Origin: Nyssa sinensis
Lineage: Eukaryota; Streptophyta; Magnoliopsida; Cornales; Nyssaceae
Assembly: GCA_008638375.1 (NCBI GenBank)
Contig: CM018051.1
Location: 41,762,177-41,826,176, forward strand
Length of the DNA: 64,000 bases
Direction: 5' to 3'
The notes beneath the pieces were generated by a model. It made no database searches and was not told where the DNA came from. It saw only the letters and a list, made by a program, of their open reading frames with translations. Shown in pieces: positions 36,120 through 48,644 of this stretch. The first letter of the stretch is position 1; each line of letters begins with the position of its first letter. The translations under genes and the position numbers were made by a program.

Positions 36120-37984
36120 AAAGGTTAATGGCCTTTAGGAAAGACCAAATTGTAACTAAAGTTAATGATCAAATGATTAATGATTCTTGGGAGATGATAG
36201 TATGCTTATGAGCGAAGTTTGTCACGACCCGGAACCCACCCTTTGCGGATTACCGGATCGCGATCGCCGCCCCGAGACCCGAAGGCCCCGAGACAAGGCT
36301 CGCATCTACAGCAGTACCGAAGTAGATGTGCTACACATGATTGCGGAAGCGTGAAAAACTTTTTCTTTTCTTTTCTCATTTTTAAATTAGGCACATCCGT
36401 CCGATACTGCTGTTTCCATACATAGCATACATGGTTACACATTCAGAGTATAACAAAACTTAAAGACTTCATACACTAATACAGTACATATTCAGTTGCC
36501 CTGAGGGCTTATTACATATTCTTACTTGTCTATTAATACAAAACGTACTGCTAATGTTTATAGGTTCTTCAAGGAAAACTACTTAAACATATCTTTCCAA
36601 AAATAGCCAGACTCATCGTCGATGTCCTTAAGGCCCTGTCTGTTGCATCACCTGAAAGGGGGGTCCGAACAAAGTTCGGGTAAGCTAATCTAAGCTTGTG
36701 AGCAATTCCAGTGTTCGTCATGGGGTTTTCAATTAGCAGTGGTTTTTAGTACATAAGAGTTGTAAAACATTCACTGCCAATTGCTTATACAATTTAGAAT
36801 ACAAGGTACATGCATTCTTAAAACAGATAGCTTTGAAACATTTAAAGTATTCAAGCTAAACTCGTACTTCGATAAATAGAGTATATAACTCAAACATATG
36901 CATTTCAAATAACTTGGAAACATTTAAGATATCCAAGCAAAACTTGTGCTTCATCAGATAGAGTATATAAACTTTAAATCACATAATATGTATTTGAAAA
37001 TGAGGGTAAAACCTGCTTTCATTTCCAAAATCACTTGTCATCTTTTCTCTTTAATTAGTTGGAATCTGTTTCGAACCAGACTCCCATTTTACTGCCAATA
37101 CTGTCGATCTCATTTGCCTGGGGGATTAGATCCTGCTACCGGGCATTTACTGTTGAATCCCGAAGGATTTCAACCTTCATAGGGGGTGGTACTTAGTACC
37201 GTTTATCTTGTAAAACATTATCACATAACTTCTTCAATAGATACTTTCATGAGTATTTAAAAACATGAAATGTATAATTTCTACAATAAGACTTCAAATA
37301 CTTGTAACTATCAAATTCAGGATATTTAACATAATTTGGCATTTAAAACTTTAGACATGCTGAAATATGTTTTAAGAAAACTATGATAAATACCAATCAC
37401 TGAGCATGTCATATAGAGTTATAAAACAGTATTATTAAAAGCTGAATCATGTAAATACTGAATTTGAAACTTCAAATACTTCACATCTTTGAACTTAAAA
37501 CTTTTTCAAATCCATGGAGTTAAATCTCCAATTCAAACACAGGGTTACTCACCTTGATTCTTTAGGGTTAGTGCTAAGATGCGCTTTCCTACTTTCCTTG
37601 TAGTTCCTAAGAACAATTCATAAACACCTCATCAACTTCACATTCATTGAAATATCATCTCGATATCCCTTAACTTATGCTTAAACCGTATTAGATCCTA
37701 AAATGATTTCACAATTTCATAGGTACTTAATTTAACTCGTACTTGTAACCTATGACATAATTTAACGTGTTAGAAATTGAATTTATTTCAATTTATACTC
37801 TTCTGGGAGTTCCATTAACTTTAATTTAAAGTTATTTATTTGACATGTTTACGTGTCGTGTCTTTTCGTATTTCGTTCCTCATACTTGCCTTAGTATTAG
37901 TAATTTGGCATTACTCCAGTTCATAGTCATCTAATAGATTCTATTTATCAAATTTTATGTCTTTTTCTTTAGACATTTCTTTTT

Positions 37985-38530
37985 GGTCGTATAGACTCTA
38001 CCATTGAGTCCGGAGTGTCGAAGAAAGTCGGTTTAGGCTTTCCTATCATTTAATTCGGACTGTTATATGTAAAAGGACAAAATGGTCATTTATCGTTTTA
38101 CGTGTCATATTTTTCTGTACTTCGTTTCGTAATTTGGACTCCATTTTTGAGTCCGGGATGTCAAAGAAAGTCAATTTAGTCCTCCTCTGATCTCATTTCG
38201 GCTTTAGGGGTACCAGGGGTATTTTGGTCTTTTACCCCTTTACGTGTCTTTATTTTTTTCGGGACTCCATTTCGTGTTGTGGACCTCACCATTGGACTTA
38301 GAAGGTCCAAGATAGTAAGATTACACCAATAACTTGTAAGGTTTGGGTCAGGGGTATTTTGGTCATTTACCCCTCACGTGTATTTATTTTTTCGGGCCCC
38401 GTCTCGTAAAACGGACCCTACCATTAATCTCAGAATGTCCAAAATAGTAAAATTACACTATTCATATGCTTAATTTGGATTTCGTTTGCTCTATTTATGC
38501 CACAAGGGCAAAATAGTAATTTAACCTTAT
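37985..38530 (-). repeat. Four-copy LTR module array in solo-4
   Basis: Four degenerate units of about 130-165 bp. Each contains a 'GGACCTCACCATTGAGTCCGG' type block (split by substitutions), a short AAAGTCAATTTAG-like or ATAGTAAAATTACAC piece, and a GGGGTATTTTGGTCATTTAC stretch. One or more copies occur in the LTRs of A, B and in solo-2, -3, -5 and -6. Confidence 0.7.
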
Positions 38531-38776
38531 TTATTAAATAATTAAATTAATTATTTAATTATTTAATTATTTTCCAGGGGCTTTATTGCATAATATTTCC
38601 CTCAGTTGGGCCATAGTATAATTTTCTAAAGCCCAAGGGTCAATCCGTAATAACCAAAAGTGTTGGTTTATTTCATTTTAATTAATTTAGAAAAAACCAA
38701 AGGGTTCAATTAAAATATAAGTGAACCGGTCTGGTTCAGTGGTAACCCAACCGGTCTATCTGGTTTATTACATGTG

Positions 38777-38799
38777 GCTGACGTCATCATGACGTCAGC
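38777..38799. promoter_or_regulatory. Paired TGACGTCA sites (bZIP/as-1-like) in solo-4
   Basis: Two TGACGTCA octamers (38779-38786 and 38790-38797) three bases apart form a nearly perfect palindrome of about 23 bp. TGACGTCA is the classical target of plant TGA/bZIP factors. Decayed versions lie at equivalent places in other LTRs (58208-58232, near 47480-47500, near 42288-42300). That it enhances transcription is inference. Confidence 0.5.
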
Positions 38800-40566
38800 C
38801 CTAGGTCTCTTTTAATTCAACCGACAATCCAAAACGACGGCGTTTTAATTAATCAGTGGCAAGCCCAGAGGCTGCCACCTGTCCGAGTCGACTCAGCCCC
38901 ATTTTTAAAACGAGTTGACTTGTCTTCATCTTCCCCACTCCACCGACTGAAAAACCCTAGTTTCAGTCTCCCTTTTTCTTCTATTTCGTGGGTTTCTACT
39001 CCATTGTTTCTCACTGTTTCTACCCTAATCCATTACTAGAACATTGGTTAAGGGTTTGGCATTCGTTTTAGGGTTCAAAACGAACTCTTTGTTTCGGTTT
39101 AAGAGATGATAATCCGAACTGTTAGTTCGGTCGTAATAGGTTCATTTCTTGATGGTTTTTCATGATCTTTGGCTTGTTATGATCCCCTCTTCATGGGGAT
39201 CCATATCTCGCTCTTAAATATCAAATTAACACAAAGTTAAAAGGATTGGGTCTTACACCCGTAACCTGCAACTCATTATTTGAAGGCCATTGTTTGTGAT
39301 TTCTGGTCGCGGTCGCACGTTTTTATAACCTTCATGGCTTCTTCTTGAAGCCTTGATACTCTAAAACAAGTTTAAAGGAAGTTGATTCAGACCTGCCATG
39401 GGCAAGGTTTTCAATGGCTGTCCTAACTGGGTTTCGTATTTTTAGGTGGTTTGAAGCTCAAAATCCATAGATAATCGAGTCTAAATATGTCCTACATATC
39501 ATATATAGAAAATGGAAGCTTTAAATCAGTTTGTATATAGAGAAATTCTAGAGAGAGAAAAAGTGGAAGCTTGAGTTTTTCTCACCTTTCACCACTGTTT
39601 TCTCTTTCTTTCTTGCTCAAAACTCTTCTTCTATCTCCTCAGTTCTTCTTCTTTGGTTTCTTTCGTGAGAGAACAACATGCTTTGCATGTTTTGGGTTTG
39701 TCTTATATAGGAAGAAACCGACCTCTCTCTCTCTCTCCTCATTTTCTCTCTCTATTGTTCTCTCTCTCTTCTTTCTGATTGTAGCCCTACACTAGCCCCT
39801 CACTTCTCATCAATTTTGTTTTTTTCTCTTTTCCACTTTACATTAAATTTTTGTAAGATATTTCATATATATATACATATAATATAATACACACACTTAC
39901 ATGTGAAGAAACACACACTAGCCGACACACACACACACTGCACTGTTCACCTACTGTTCATGTATGTATATAATTTATATATATAGATATTCTTCCTTGT
40001 ATACATGTATTTATATATATACATATTTATACACATTTCATAATATACACACACACAATACACCATAATGTGTGTATATGTGTGCTTATTTATATTTAAT
40101 TTTAACAATTAAATATATTCCAATATCATAGATTAATTAATTTATTTAATTAATCAATTTTCCTCTTTGGTGTAAATACCTTTACACAACTTTTTCATTA
40201 CCTCGTAATGCGTGCCATATGACCCGGTATCCCGGGTCGGGATATTACAAAGTTGATGACCTCGAGAGTTTGAGGACTACATTAGAGTTATAAAATAAGT
40301 GATTTTAGAGAAACTATGAATGACGTGAATTTAGAGAGTATTGACTCCAAATGTTGTAGGAACTAAGGAACACATTTGGTGCTCTCTATCCAACCTAGTT
40401 GTAGGGATTAACCATAGAAAATGGAATAGATGAAAGAAATGGTTAAAAACTATCTTACTAAAGACACAATATCCTAGATGCCAATATCAAAGAACAAGCA
40501 AGAATAAAAGAAGTAGAATCTTTTATTAACTATGAACCTTTGAGTTTTGAGGACAAAACTCTTTTT

Positions 40567-40579
40567 AACGGGGGGAGAA
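40567..40579 (+). promoter_or_regulatory. B polypurine tract
   Basis: AACGGGGGGAGAA directly before the 3' LTR start TGTAACATCCTGACCC at 40580, preceded by the conserved hairpin. Confidence 0.8.
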
Positions 40580-41034
40580 TGTAACATCCTGACCCAATTA
40601 AGTAAGGCGATTAAGGATAGTGATGATTATGATAAGAGAACTCTCTTATTGATCATAGAAAATTCTACTTAAGACTGATAATCTATGAATATGGAGACAA
40701 ATGTATAAAATTGAGAACAATTAGCTATGGATTAGGGATGATCAATTTTAAGAATATGATTTGATGGCAAAGGTCGTAACTTGATAACGAATTACGATTG
40801 GCATTAATCGAGAATTAACACATGAATAATTTTGAAAGATTAGTGCATGAAATACACTTAAGGCAAGACTAATGATACATGAATAAAGTATGCCTAATCA
40901 AAAATTATTGCAAAGGTTGTAAAAGTAATTTGGAGACAAAAATGCTAATTTTGGGGGTAAGTAAAATACTTTAATATGCAATATAATGCATATACAAAAT
41001 GAAAAATATAAGAAATAAGCCAAAAAGGCTCTAA

Positions 41035-41112
41035 CCAAGTTTTGAACCTTGCATCTTGTGCAAGCAAATGATAAGCTTCCAAAACTCTACCAACTAGGCT
41101 GCCAGCACTTTG
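41035..41112 (-). repeat. tRNA-like antisense module in the B 3' LTR
   Basis: Minus strand GGCAGCCTAGTTGGTAGAG (41085-41103), then AAGGTTCAAAACTTGG (about 41035-41050). It lies about 450-530 bp from the LTR start and is the sister copy of 20575-20665. Confidence 0.55.
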
Positions 41113-43209
41113 TGCTAATATGTCCACCCAAAATGTATATGATCCATTAAATGTAATCTTGAGATACATGTAAAAGATGAGGTGTCACTTTGTGGGCAAG
41201 TTAGAATGCGGGTATTTTATTGTGATTGGACCAAAATATTGGCCAATCAACACATATACATACATATCATATATACTTTGAGTGTCATGTGGGAGTGAGC
41301 ATTCTGTTCAAGCTCAAAATGTAGAGAAAGAGAGAAATAGAGAAATGTAGAGAGATAAAGTGAACGGTGGAAGACTTACAACCATTACATGTTACATGCA
41401 AGGTCTGGAGCAAGAAGGATGAAGGCCATTGAAGTTGTTGGAGCTCGAATGGAGCATGTAAAGCCCAGAAATAGAAGGAAAGGAAGAAGACGGCCATGAA
41501 AGTAAGTTTCTCTCACTCGAAAATTTCCTTCTAAAGTGTTGTTTATGAGACTGTAATTGCATGCATGTGTTTAGAATTTAAAGTGGAAGAAAATCAAAGG
41601 AAATAGGAATTGTTTAAGCTTAGAGGCCATGGAACTCGAAACACCCGAAATCCAAAAAAAAATTGGGATTTGAACTAGCCTCGATAAAACTTGAAACAAA
41701 CCACTTGGCTCAAAAGTGCAGACAAAATTGGACATAGTGCAGGCTGAAATACCAAAAATGGAATTGTAATGGCCAAAAAAATGGTAGTTACAGGTGGGGA
41801 TTGAATGATTGGGATGAAAGAATTTTTGGCTGCTTTACTAAGTTTTATGAACAGGAAAATATTCGCTAGAGTCCCAAAAACCCATCGAAATAAAAACAAG
41901 ATTGAATCCATGTCAGAAACCCCATGAAATAGAAAATCAAATTGTCATCGAAAAATCAGGTCTCGTCGGAGACCCCACTATAACTCTCCATTTCGGCGAC
42001 CAAAACTAGGTGAAACCAAAATCTGACCTTGAATATGGAATCCCCAAGAAAAAAATGGTTCGAACCACGTTGGTTTTGTCATCAAAACATAGTCGGCGAC
42101 GATTGCCAACACCAAAAAAGGTGACCGGAACCCTCACTAGAAAAATGAGCAAGAATGACTCTTAATGAGTGGGTAAGATTAGACCGGATTAGGATCGAGT
42201 CCTGAACCGCGCTAAAAATGGATCCTAATAAGTGGAACGATGTCATTTTGAAGCCTTACAGAATAAAAAATAGAAATAATGTGCTGATGTCAGCATGACG
42301 TAGTGAACTGGACTGAATCGTTTGGTTCTTAACCTAATTTAACTAGTTCACTTGCAAAGAGATTGAACCGATTTGTTTTATTTAATTAGTTTACTGAAAT
42401 TGTATTTTGACCCCCCAGACCTGTTAATTGCAAAAGGGCCCAGAAAAAAATAATTAAAAATGAATTTTAAAATGCTAATAAATTATGAGAAATTACCAAA
42501 ACGCCCACAATGGTGGGGTCAATTTTAAAAAATAAAGAACCGAATGAAATGAGACATAAAATATAAATTTACTAAAACACCCTTAATAGGAGAATAAGTT
42601 TTAGATGGGACCCGAAGGAGAGTATGGATCTACCTTAGGGTTTAGAGGGCCACCAATTCCAAAAATAAAACCTGTCAAGGCTAGTAACACCAAAGAGATA
42701 GTGATTAAATAGAATCATATGTTTATTCAAATATTGAGTTCAATTTAATATGTAAACTAGGATCACCAGCAAAGGGGATAAGGATAAGATAAGTAAGCAA
42801 GTAAGGGAAGAATTGTAGACTCTAGAGCACAAGTGAGTAATCCAGTATCTTGAATTAGTGAATTTTACATCCTGCTTCCAAATTTCTACCTTATGAATCT
42901 CTATATCTGTTCAAAATACCTAATCTATTTTTGTGAGTAATTTTGTACTCTAAATCAATGAATTTCTATATATGTTCAAAATGTCTATTCTGCACTTTAT
43001 AAAATATATAAGAATTATGATCTTCATGATTATATCTTGAAATGATGTTCATATGTACTGATTTGAAAGATGTTTTTATGCTTTGAATCATGAAAAAATT
43101 CTTTAGCAAAAATTTTCGTAAATCATGACACCCCTTTCAATGAGAAAAATGATTTATGTGAACCAATTTTGACTATGTAACCCGAATCATACTTGTTTTG
43201 ATCCGATCA

Positions 43210-43700
43210 TGTGTCTGTATAAGACCTACCCATGTGATTCTCTAACTTTTGTAATGAGACCTACCCATATGGCGCTTTAACTCAATGTGTAATTCAATTC
43301 TTGTATCTATCCGAGGCCTTCCTATGTGATGCTCTGACTTCTGTGATGAGACTTACCCACATGGCACTTTGACTCGATTCTTGTGTCTATCCGAGGCCTA
43401 CCCATACGACGCTCTGACTCTTGTGATAAGACTTACCAATATGGCGCTCTAAATTGATTCTTGTGTCTTTCCGAAGCTTACACATGTGGCACTTCGACTC
43501 TTGTGATAAGACTTACCCACATAGCACTCTAACTCGATTCTTGCGTCTACACAAGGTTTACCCATATGGAACTTTGACTTTTGTGATGTGACTTATCCAC
43601 ATAGCGCTTTGACTTATTATGAAATTAATGATTGAGGCTTACCTACGTGGCGCTCTAATTCTTAATGAGACTTACCCACGTGGCGCTCTGCTCAATATGT
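43210..43700 (+). repeat. 79-bp tandem repeat in the B 3' LTR
   Basis: Six or so degenerate units of the CCTACCCATGTGGCGCTC / GAGACTTACCCACATGGC dimer, the counterpart of the array split by S1 in the 5' LTR. Confidence 0.85.
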
Positions 43701-44568
43701 GATTCTTCGATATGTGTAATATGTATTCATCATTCATCTTGTGTTATCCATTACTCGTAATCATATTCCAAGAGTACATTCTTATGTGTATTCATTATTC
43801 GATATTGTGTTATCCATTCCGTGTTAATTATCTGAACCACGTTTTAAGAAGTGCATATGCTACTATACTTTTTACGAACAACTCTTCATCATCTGCTTTG
43901 TGTTTTGATATTTGAATTATGCTATTGAAAATGAAGTGTTTTAGAAATGCATATGTTATACCCGCTTGAACCTTCGGTATGCTTTATACATGATCCTTTT
44001 TGGAAATATGTTATAAGATTTTTTTGAGTATGTGTTATCTATTTCAGGAAACTTGGTGCTAATGGTATCTTGTGCAGAACCCTGGTTTTGTGAAACATGT
44101 GACAGGATGCAAGAATTCCTTACGAGCTTGGTAAAGCTCACATGGATTTATCCAAACATATTTTAGGTAACACAATATGGAAGGAAGGTAGTGATAGGTG
44201 AATAAGGGAGCTAGTGATGTGTTATGAGCAGCGTTGATGATGTACAGCTCCAAGACTTAATTTGAATTAATCATGTAAAGATGATATAAATATAAGACAT
44301 TGTGACTTAGTGATACTGGAAGATACTATTAGATATGAATGGTGGTTAATGATGATGAAAATTATACTTAGGAGATAATCTTATTGATAATTGTTAAAGT
44401 TGATTTGTTATCAGATGAGTTGTATGTGTGTAGCTTCCGCACTTGATAAAATAAAAGAAAATTTTTTTACTGTCTCGTGCAATTTATTTGATTTTGTATG
44501 GCTTGTGTGAGTGACAGTGTCGATCACCGACCCCTAATCCGCATTGGGTGGGTTTTCAGGTCGTGACA

Positions 44569-44904
44569 TAAAGAGGTAAAGATTGGTTTCAAGCCAGACC
44601 AAGCTGAAAAGAAAGCTATAATTGAGCTGTTGAAAGAATTTCAAGACATCTTTGCATGGTCCTACAAGGATATGCCTAGGCCTAGACACAAACATTGTCC
44701 AACATAAAATTTCTTCCTACCCTGAGTTCAAGCTAATCAAACAAAAGTTCAGAAAGTTGAGATCTGAATGGTCTATCAAAGTCAAAGACTGAGGTTAAAA
44801 AATAATTAGTCGTAGGGTTTCTAACCATGGTAGAATACCCCGAATGGTTGGCTAACATAGTGCCTGTGCCCAAGAAAGATGGGAAAGTTTGCATGTGTGT
44901 GGAT
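44569..44904 (+). pseudogene. G1 reverse transcriptase, N-terminal part
   Basis: Frame reading VKIGFKPDQAEKKAIIELL, FQDIFAWSYKDMP, then after frame breaks VEYPEWLANIVPVPKKDGKV and CMCVD. These are the start of the RT domain of a plant Ty3/Gypsy element. The sequence begins directly at the right border of B and is cut by solo-5 within the MCVDYRD motif. Stops near 44790-44810 are present. Confidence 0.88.
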
Positions 44905-47900
44905 TGTCACATCCCAGAACCCACCTTATGCGGATTAAGGATAATGACCGACCGGATAGGTACCTCGCTAATACACTAACCCTTTTGTAATGTATTGATG
45001 ATGTGTCTACCCGAAGGCCTCTTAACATGTCCAAATAGATTACATTCGGTTATATAATTCGTGTAACGAAAATCTGTATCTCAGAAAACTTTCTTGAATG
45101 CAATCTTACTTGCAAAAGCATAACTAAAATTTACGTTAAAGTTACATGACATGAGCCCATCAATTCATTACATAGAAATATCTAACTATTACAACAATGA
45201 TAACATTATTCATGTAATGTTCTTTTCTAAACTGTCACATCACTACGGTGTTCGTTACTTCAAGTTCATACCACCACGGTTGGGACATTAACCATCCTCT
45301 AGCTAGAGTCTTTATAATCATCCTAGCTTACTTGCATCTGCTTTTGTAACTCCTGGTCTTACATGAAAAACTACAAGATAAAACCTTGTGACCTTATTGA
45401 AAAGCTCTTGAGTAACTCCAGTTCCCCATCATGGGTTTCTAGAACCCATTTACAAAGATTTTATAGCTTTTATAAACTTTTTATAACTTTCATAAAACAT
45501 TCCTGGCTTTCATGGATAGTAGTTAAGAAAATATTTACTTGGGATCTACTGGCATTCTTTTTATAAAACGAGATAGACATGTATAAGTGTTCCACAAGGG
45601 TTCATGCCAGTTTAGTCTTGCAAAGTATCATTTCATCATGCATTCAATAACAATGGAAGAAAAATAAAAAAATATGTATCACATTCCAAAGTATCTTTAT
45701 AGTGTATGTCCCCTAAGGGTCATCATTGTCACCTTGGTGACCATCTATGTAATTTAGAGCTTCGGGCTTACATAGTCCCTTATGAATTCTGACTCTCGGA
45801 GAAGTCCTTAAATCAATAAATGATTTACCGGTTCTTATCCCCTAGTAGGGTCTATATGGCAAGTAATATTAAAACCATGCTTTACAAAACATTCATAGCT
45901 ATCCATACATTAAAACATTTAAGAATGCTACTTATAAAACATGCATTCCAAACTTTATCAAGATAATAAAACATTTGCATAAAATTGTAAGGCATAACAT
46001 GCAAATGTAAGAAGACAGTAAAAGAACTGTAATCAATGAAAAACCTCCATTTCAGGGTTTAAGGTTACTCACATATGGTCCATAGCCCATAGTTACTCGT
46101 TTATTCGTTTACTTGATATGCCTCGACACTTGGGCTTATCCTTATTCCTTGTTGGAGATCCTAAACCACGGTTCAAGATATATTGTTAATGTATCAGTAT
46201 GCATCCTAGTTTAATCCTTTGCTCACTTAGTGTTCTTAGTCTTTTTTAGACTTAGTCTTAAAGTTTAGGATTCCCTCATGGTCTTTAATTTGGGTTCCTA
46301 ATACTTCTTAGTTCATCATGTGGCTTGCTTTAACCTTTAAGAGAATTTGGGTCATTTACCCTTTTATATCTTATGTCATTCGGTTCATCATTTGCTTAAA
46401 TGAACTTCATTTTTAAGTCTAGGTGGTCCTTTAAATGTAAGGTAGTCCCTCTTTTAGTTCTTGAGTTCATTTGATTGCTTATTTAAGTTTTAAGGGTAGT
46501 TTGGTAATTTTATCGTTCATGACCCGTGTCTTAGGTACTCAATTATCTCAAACGAAGTTTATTTTCAAACTCAGAAGCTCCTATATACATTGGTATATGT
46601 TTCTCTTTACTTTTTATACCTTTTTAGTAGCTTCGTTAAGTCTTACGAACATATTCGTCATTTTTTAATTTGTTATTGGGTATTATTTCCTTTAAAAATA
46701 TGTCACCGTTTAGTCCAGAATGTTGAAGATAATTAATTTAGACTTTTTGGAATCTTAATTAGCCTATCTATGGCGAATATTAAGTCTATTGGGCATTTTC
46801 ATAATTTCATACTTTCATGCGAGACCACGTTCGGGTACCCAGATGCTCAATTTGACCTCACTGTTGGGTTCAGAGTGTCCAAAAACATTAAATATGTCCC
46901 TTCCTATGTTTTTTTGGTCTGTCTAGTAGCCCATACAACATTACGGGTGGTTTGGAAATTTCACATTTCTGTGTGTTTGCATCTTCAGTACCTTGTTTGA
47001 CTGAACATACTCTATTGTTGAGCCTAGAACATAGAAAAATGTTAAGGTAGGTACTTACATGGTCATCGAGGTTCAATTGGTAGCTTATTTAATGCATTAG
47101 GACACAATTGAAATTATTCCAGTTTGTCTGTTTATAGTTTTCAGGATCTAATTTTATAAATCGGAGTCTGCCATTAAGTTAGAAGTACCCAAAAACATTG
47201 GGTTAGACTTTTCTTGCATTTTAATAGGCCTTCATTTCGCCTATTTTGGCTTAAGGGCATTTTAATAATTTTTCCTATTTAATAAGGATTTAAAAATTAA
47301 TTTTTAATTAATTTTTTGGGCATTTTCGTAATTAACAAAAGGTCGTGGGGTCATTCTGTAATTTCTAAAAAATTCTAGGGTGGAAAACATAATTCTAAAA
47401 AATGTGTAAAGAAAACTGTTTGGTTCGGTTAGGTCCCAAGTGAAACGGTTCAGTTTGGTTAAGAACCAAATGGTTCAATGCGGTTCACTGCGTCAGCATG
47501 ACATCATGCCTCATTAAACTAAATGACATCGTCTTGGTAGCCTTTGGATCCGTTTGATGCGGTACTAACCCGTACTGTTTATTGACATACCAAGATAAAC
47601 TCAATTGTAGTAGTAAAACCCTAAAAGCATTCTCTCATATTTCATGATGTTTCGAGCCATTTTTTCCTCTACTTTCAACTCCGATTACTTTCTAGTGTTC
47701 TAACTTAGGTTTTCTCATTGGTTTGAGGGTTCGAAACCCACTAGAAAGCTCCATCAGAGTTCCTATAGCCGTTTGTTATCAAAGCCCCATTTGAGCTTGT
47801 TTCTTCATCATTTTGACTGCGGTTAGGTCTATGATAATCCTCTCCTCATGGCCTTCAAGTCCACGTTTTAAAAACCAAGTTTTGAAGCCGTTTGCTGCGG

Positions 47901-48348
47901 TTTGGCTTTAAAGCCGAAACTTGCAACTCGAGGTTTGGGCCTCTTTTCTTGCATTTTTTTTTTTATCGCGGATTAGTGATTTCATGACCTTCTTGATTCT
48001 AGTTTAAGTCCCCATTATTAGATTTTGGTTTAGGTTAGGTTGGTTCAGACCTAGTTTCTTCCCAGCTCTTTAATGGCAGTTTCACTATTCCTACAGTTTT
48101 CTCATGATTTACTGTTCATTTATTCACTACTTCTTCATATTCTAGCTAAATAAATTGAAATAAACGAAGAAGAATCGAGTTGTTACCTGTTTCAGTCATC
48201 TCTGTTATTTTCTTTCTCTAGACTTTAGTTTCTCTCTTCCCTGTCTTCTCCTTCGTTCTCCATTACTCCATGACTCTCTTTTAGGTTTGAGCTCCCCTTC
48301 TTTTTATGGATTCAGCTTGAGGCTAGCCCATGCTCAGTTTCTCTCCTC

Positions 48349-48400
48349 TGCCTCTCTTTCTCTCTCTACATCTCTCTCTTTGTCTCTGTCTCTGTCTCTC

Positions 48401-48442
<42 letters not shown>

Positions 48443-48443
48443 A
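48349..48443. repeat. (CT)n microsatellite in solo-5
   Basis: CT-rich run with TGTCTC variants and a final uninterrupted (CT)n stretch of about 14 units. Confidence 0.9.
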
Positions 48444-48644
48444 CTTTAGCTACATGATTTCTATTGGTCTGAGTACACAACACTTACACACGTAACACAC
48501 AATCTAATTTAGATATATGGGTAGAGTTTTGCAAGAAACTTGAATGGGTAAGAGGTTGGTGTAGTAAGGTGATGACACATCACTTCCTTTTTTGAATTTT
48601 TTCCTACATCTCCATGTCATATACATTTCATGTGGCTAACATAG

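Larger units (their letters stand above)
36220..40249 (-). mobile_element. Solo-4: solo LTR in the B interior
   Basis: Begins TGTCACGACCCGGAACCC and ends CGGGTCGGGATATTACA, with perfect TSD AAGTT (36215-36219 and 40250-40254). It is of the same subfamily as solo-6 and related to the A LTR: shared GCGGAAGCGTGAAAAACTTT, TTGCCTGGGGGATTAGATCC and GTTTTCAATTAGCAGTGG blocks. It has four copies of the GAGTCCGGAATGTCGAA-type module (37985-38530), paired TGACGTCA sites at 38779-38797 and microsatellites near its end. No coding domain. Confidence 0.9.
36105..40579 (+). mobile_element. B interior: about 0.45 kb once solo-4 is removed
   Basis: Consists of 36105-36219, solo-4, and 40250-40579. The retained sequence holds the primer binding site, a short non-coding stretch, the GAGTTTTG-AGGA-CAAAACTC hairpin (40542-40561) and a polypurine tract. 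No gag or pol remnant is recognisable. It depends on proteins from another element. Confidence 0.8.
20233..44568 (+). mobile_element. Element B: non-autonomous LTR retrotransposon with giant LTRs
   Basis: 5' LTR 20233-36104 (interrupted by Copia S1), interior 36105-40579 (interrupted by solo-4) and 3' LTR 40580-44568. After removing insertions the LTRs are about 4 kb and the interior only about 0.45 kb, with no coding domain. The left roughly 95 bp of the 5' LTR is missing beside element A. The right border GTGACA is followed by TAAAG and then G1 RT-region sequence, so B inserted into G1. No matching left TSD survives. Confidence 0.8.
40580..44568 (+). repeat. B 3' LTR, uninterrupted
   Basis: 3989 bp from TGTAACATCCTGACCC to TTTTCAGGTCGTGACA. 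It is the only complete large LTR of a paired element in the window and the best reference for the family. It contains the antisense tRNA-like module, decayed bZIP-type sites, a GTCC...-type block, the 79-bp tandem array and a TA-rich tail. The right TSD would be TAAAG (44569-44573). No coding domain. Confidence 0.88.

Noticed and set aside
36220..40249. Solo-4 as a DNA transposon because of GTCACG...ATATTACA ends
   Set aside because: The ends are TG...CA with a 5-bp duplication and match LTR ends of A and B in reverse. No terminal inverted repeats or transposase.
35248..43915. Near-identical 67-codon frames at 35248-35451 and 43712-43915
   Set aside because: They are the same place in the two LTRs of B. 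Duplication of the LTR, not selection, explains the match.
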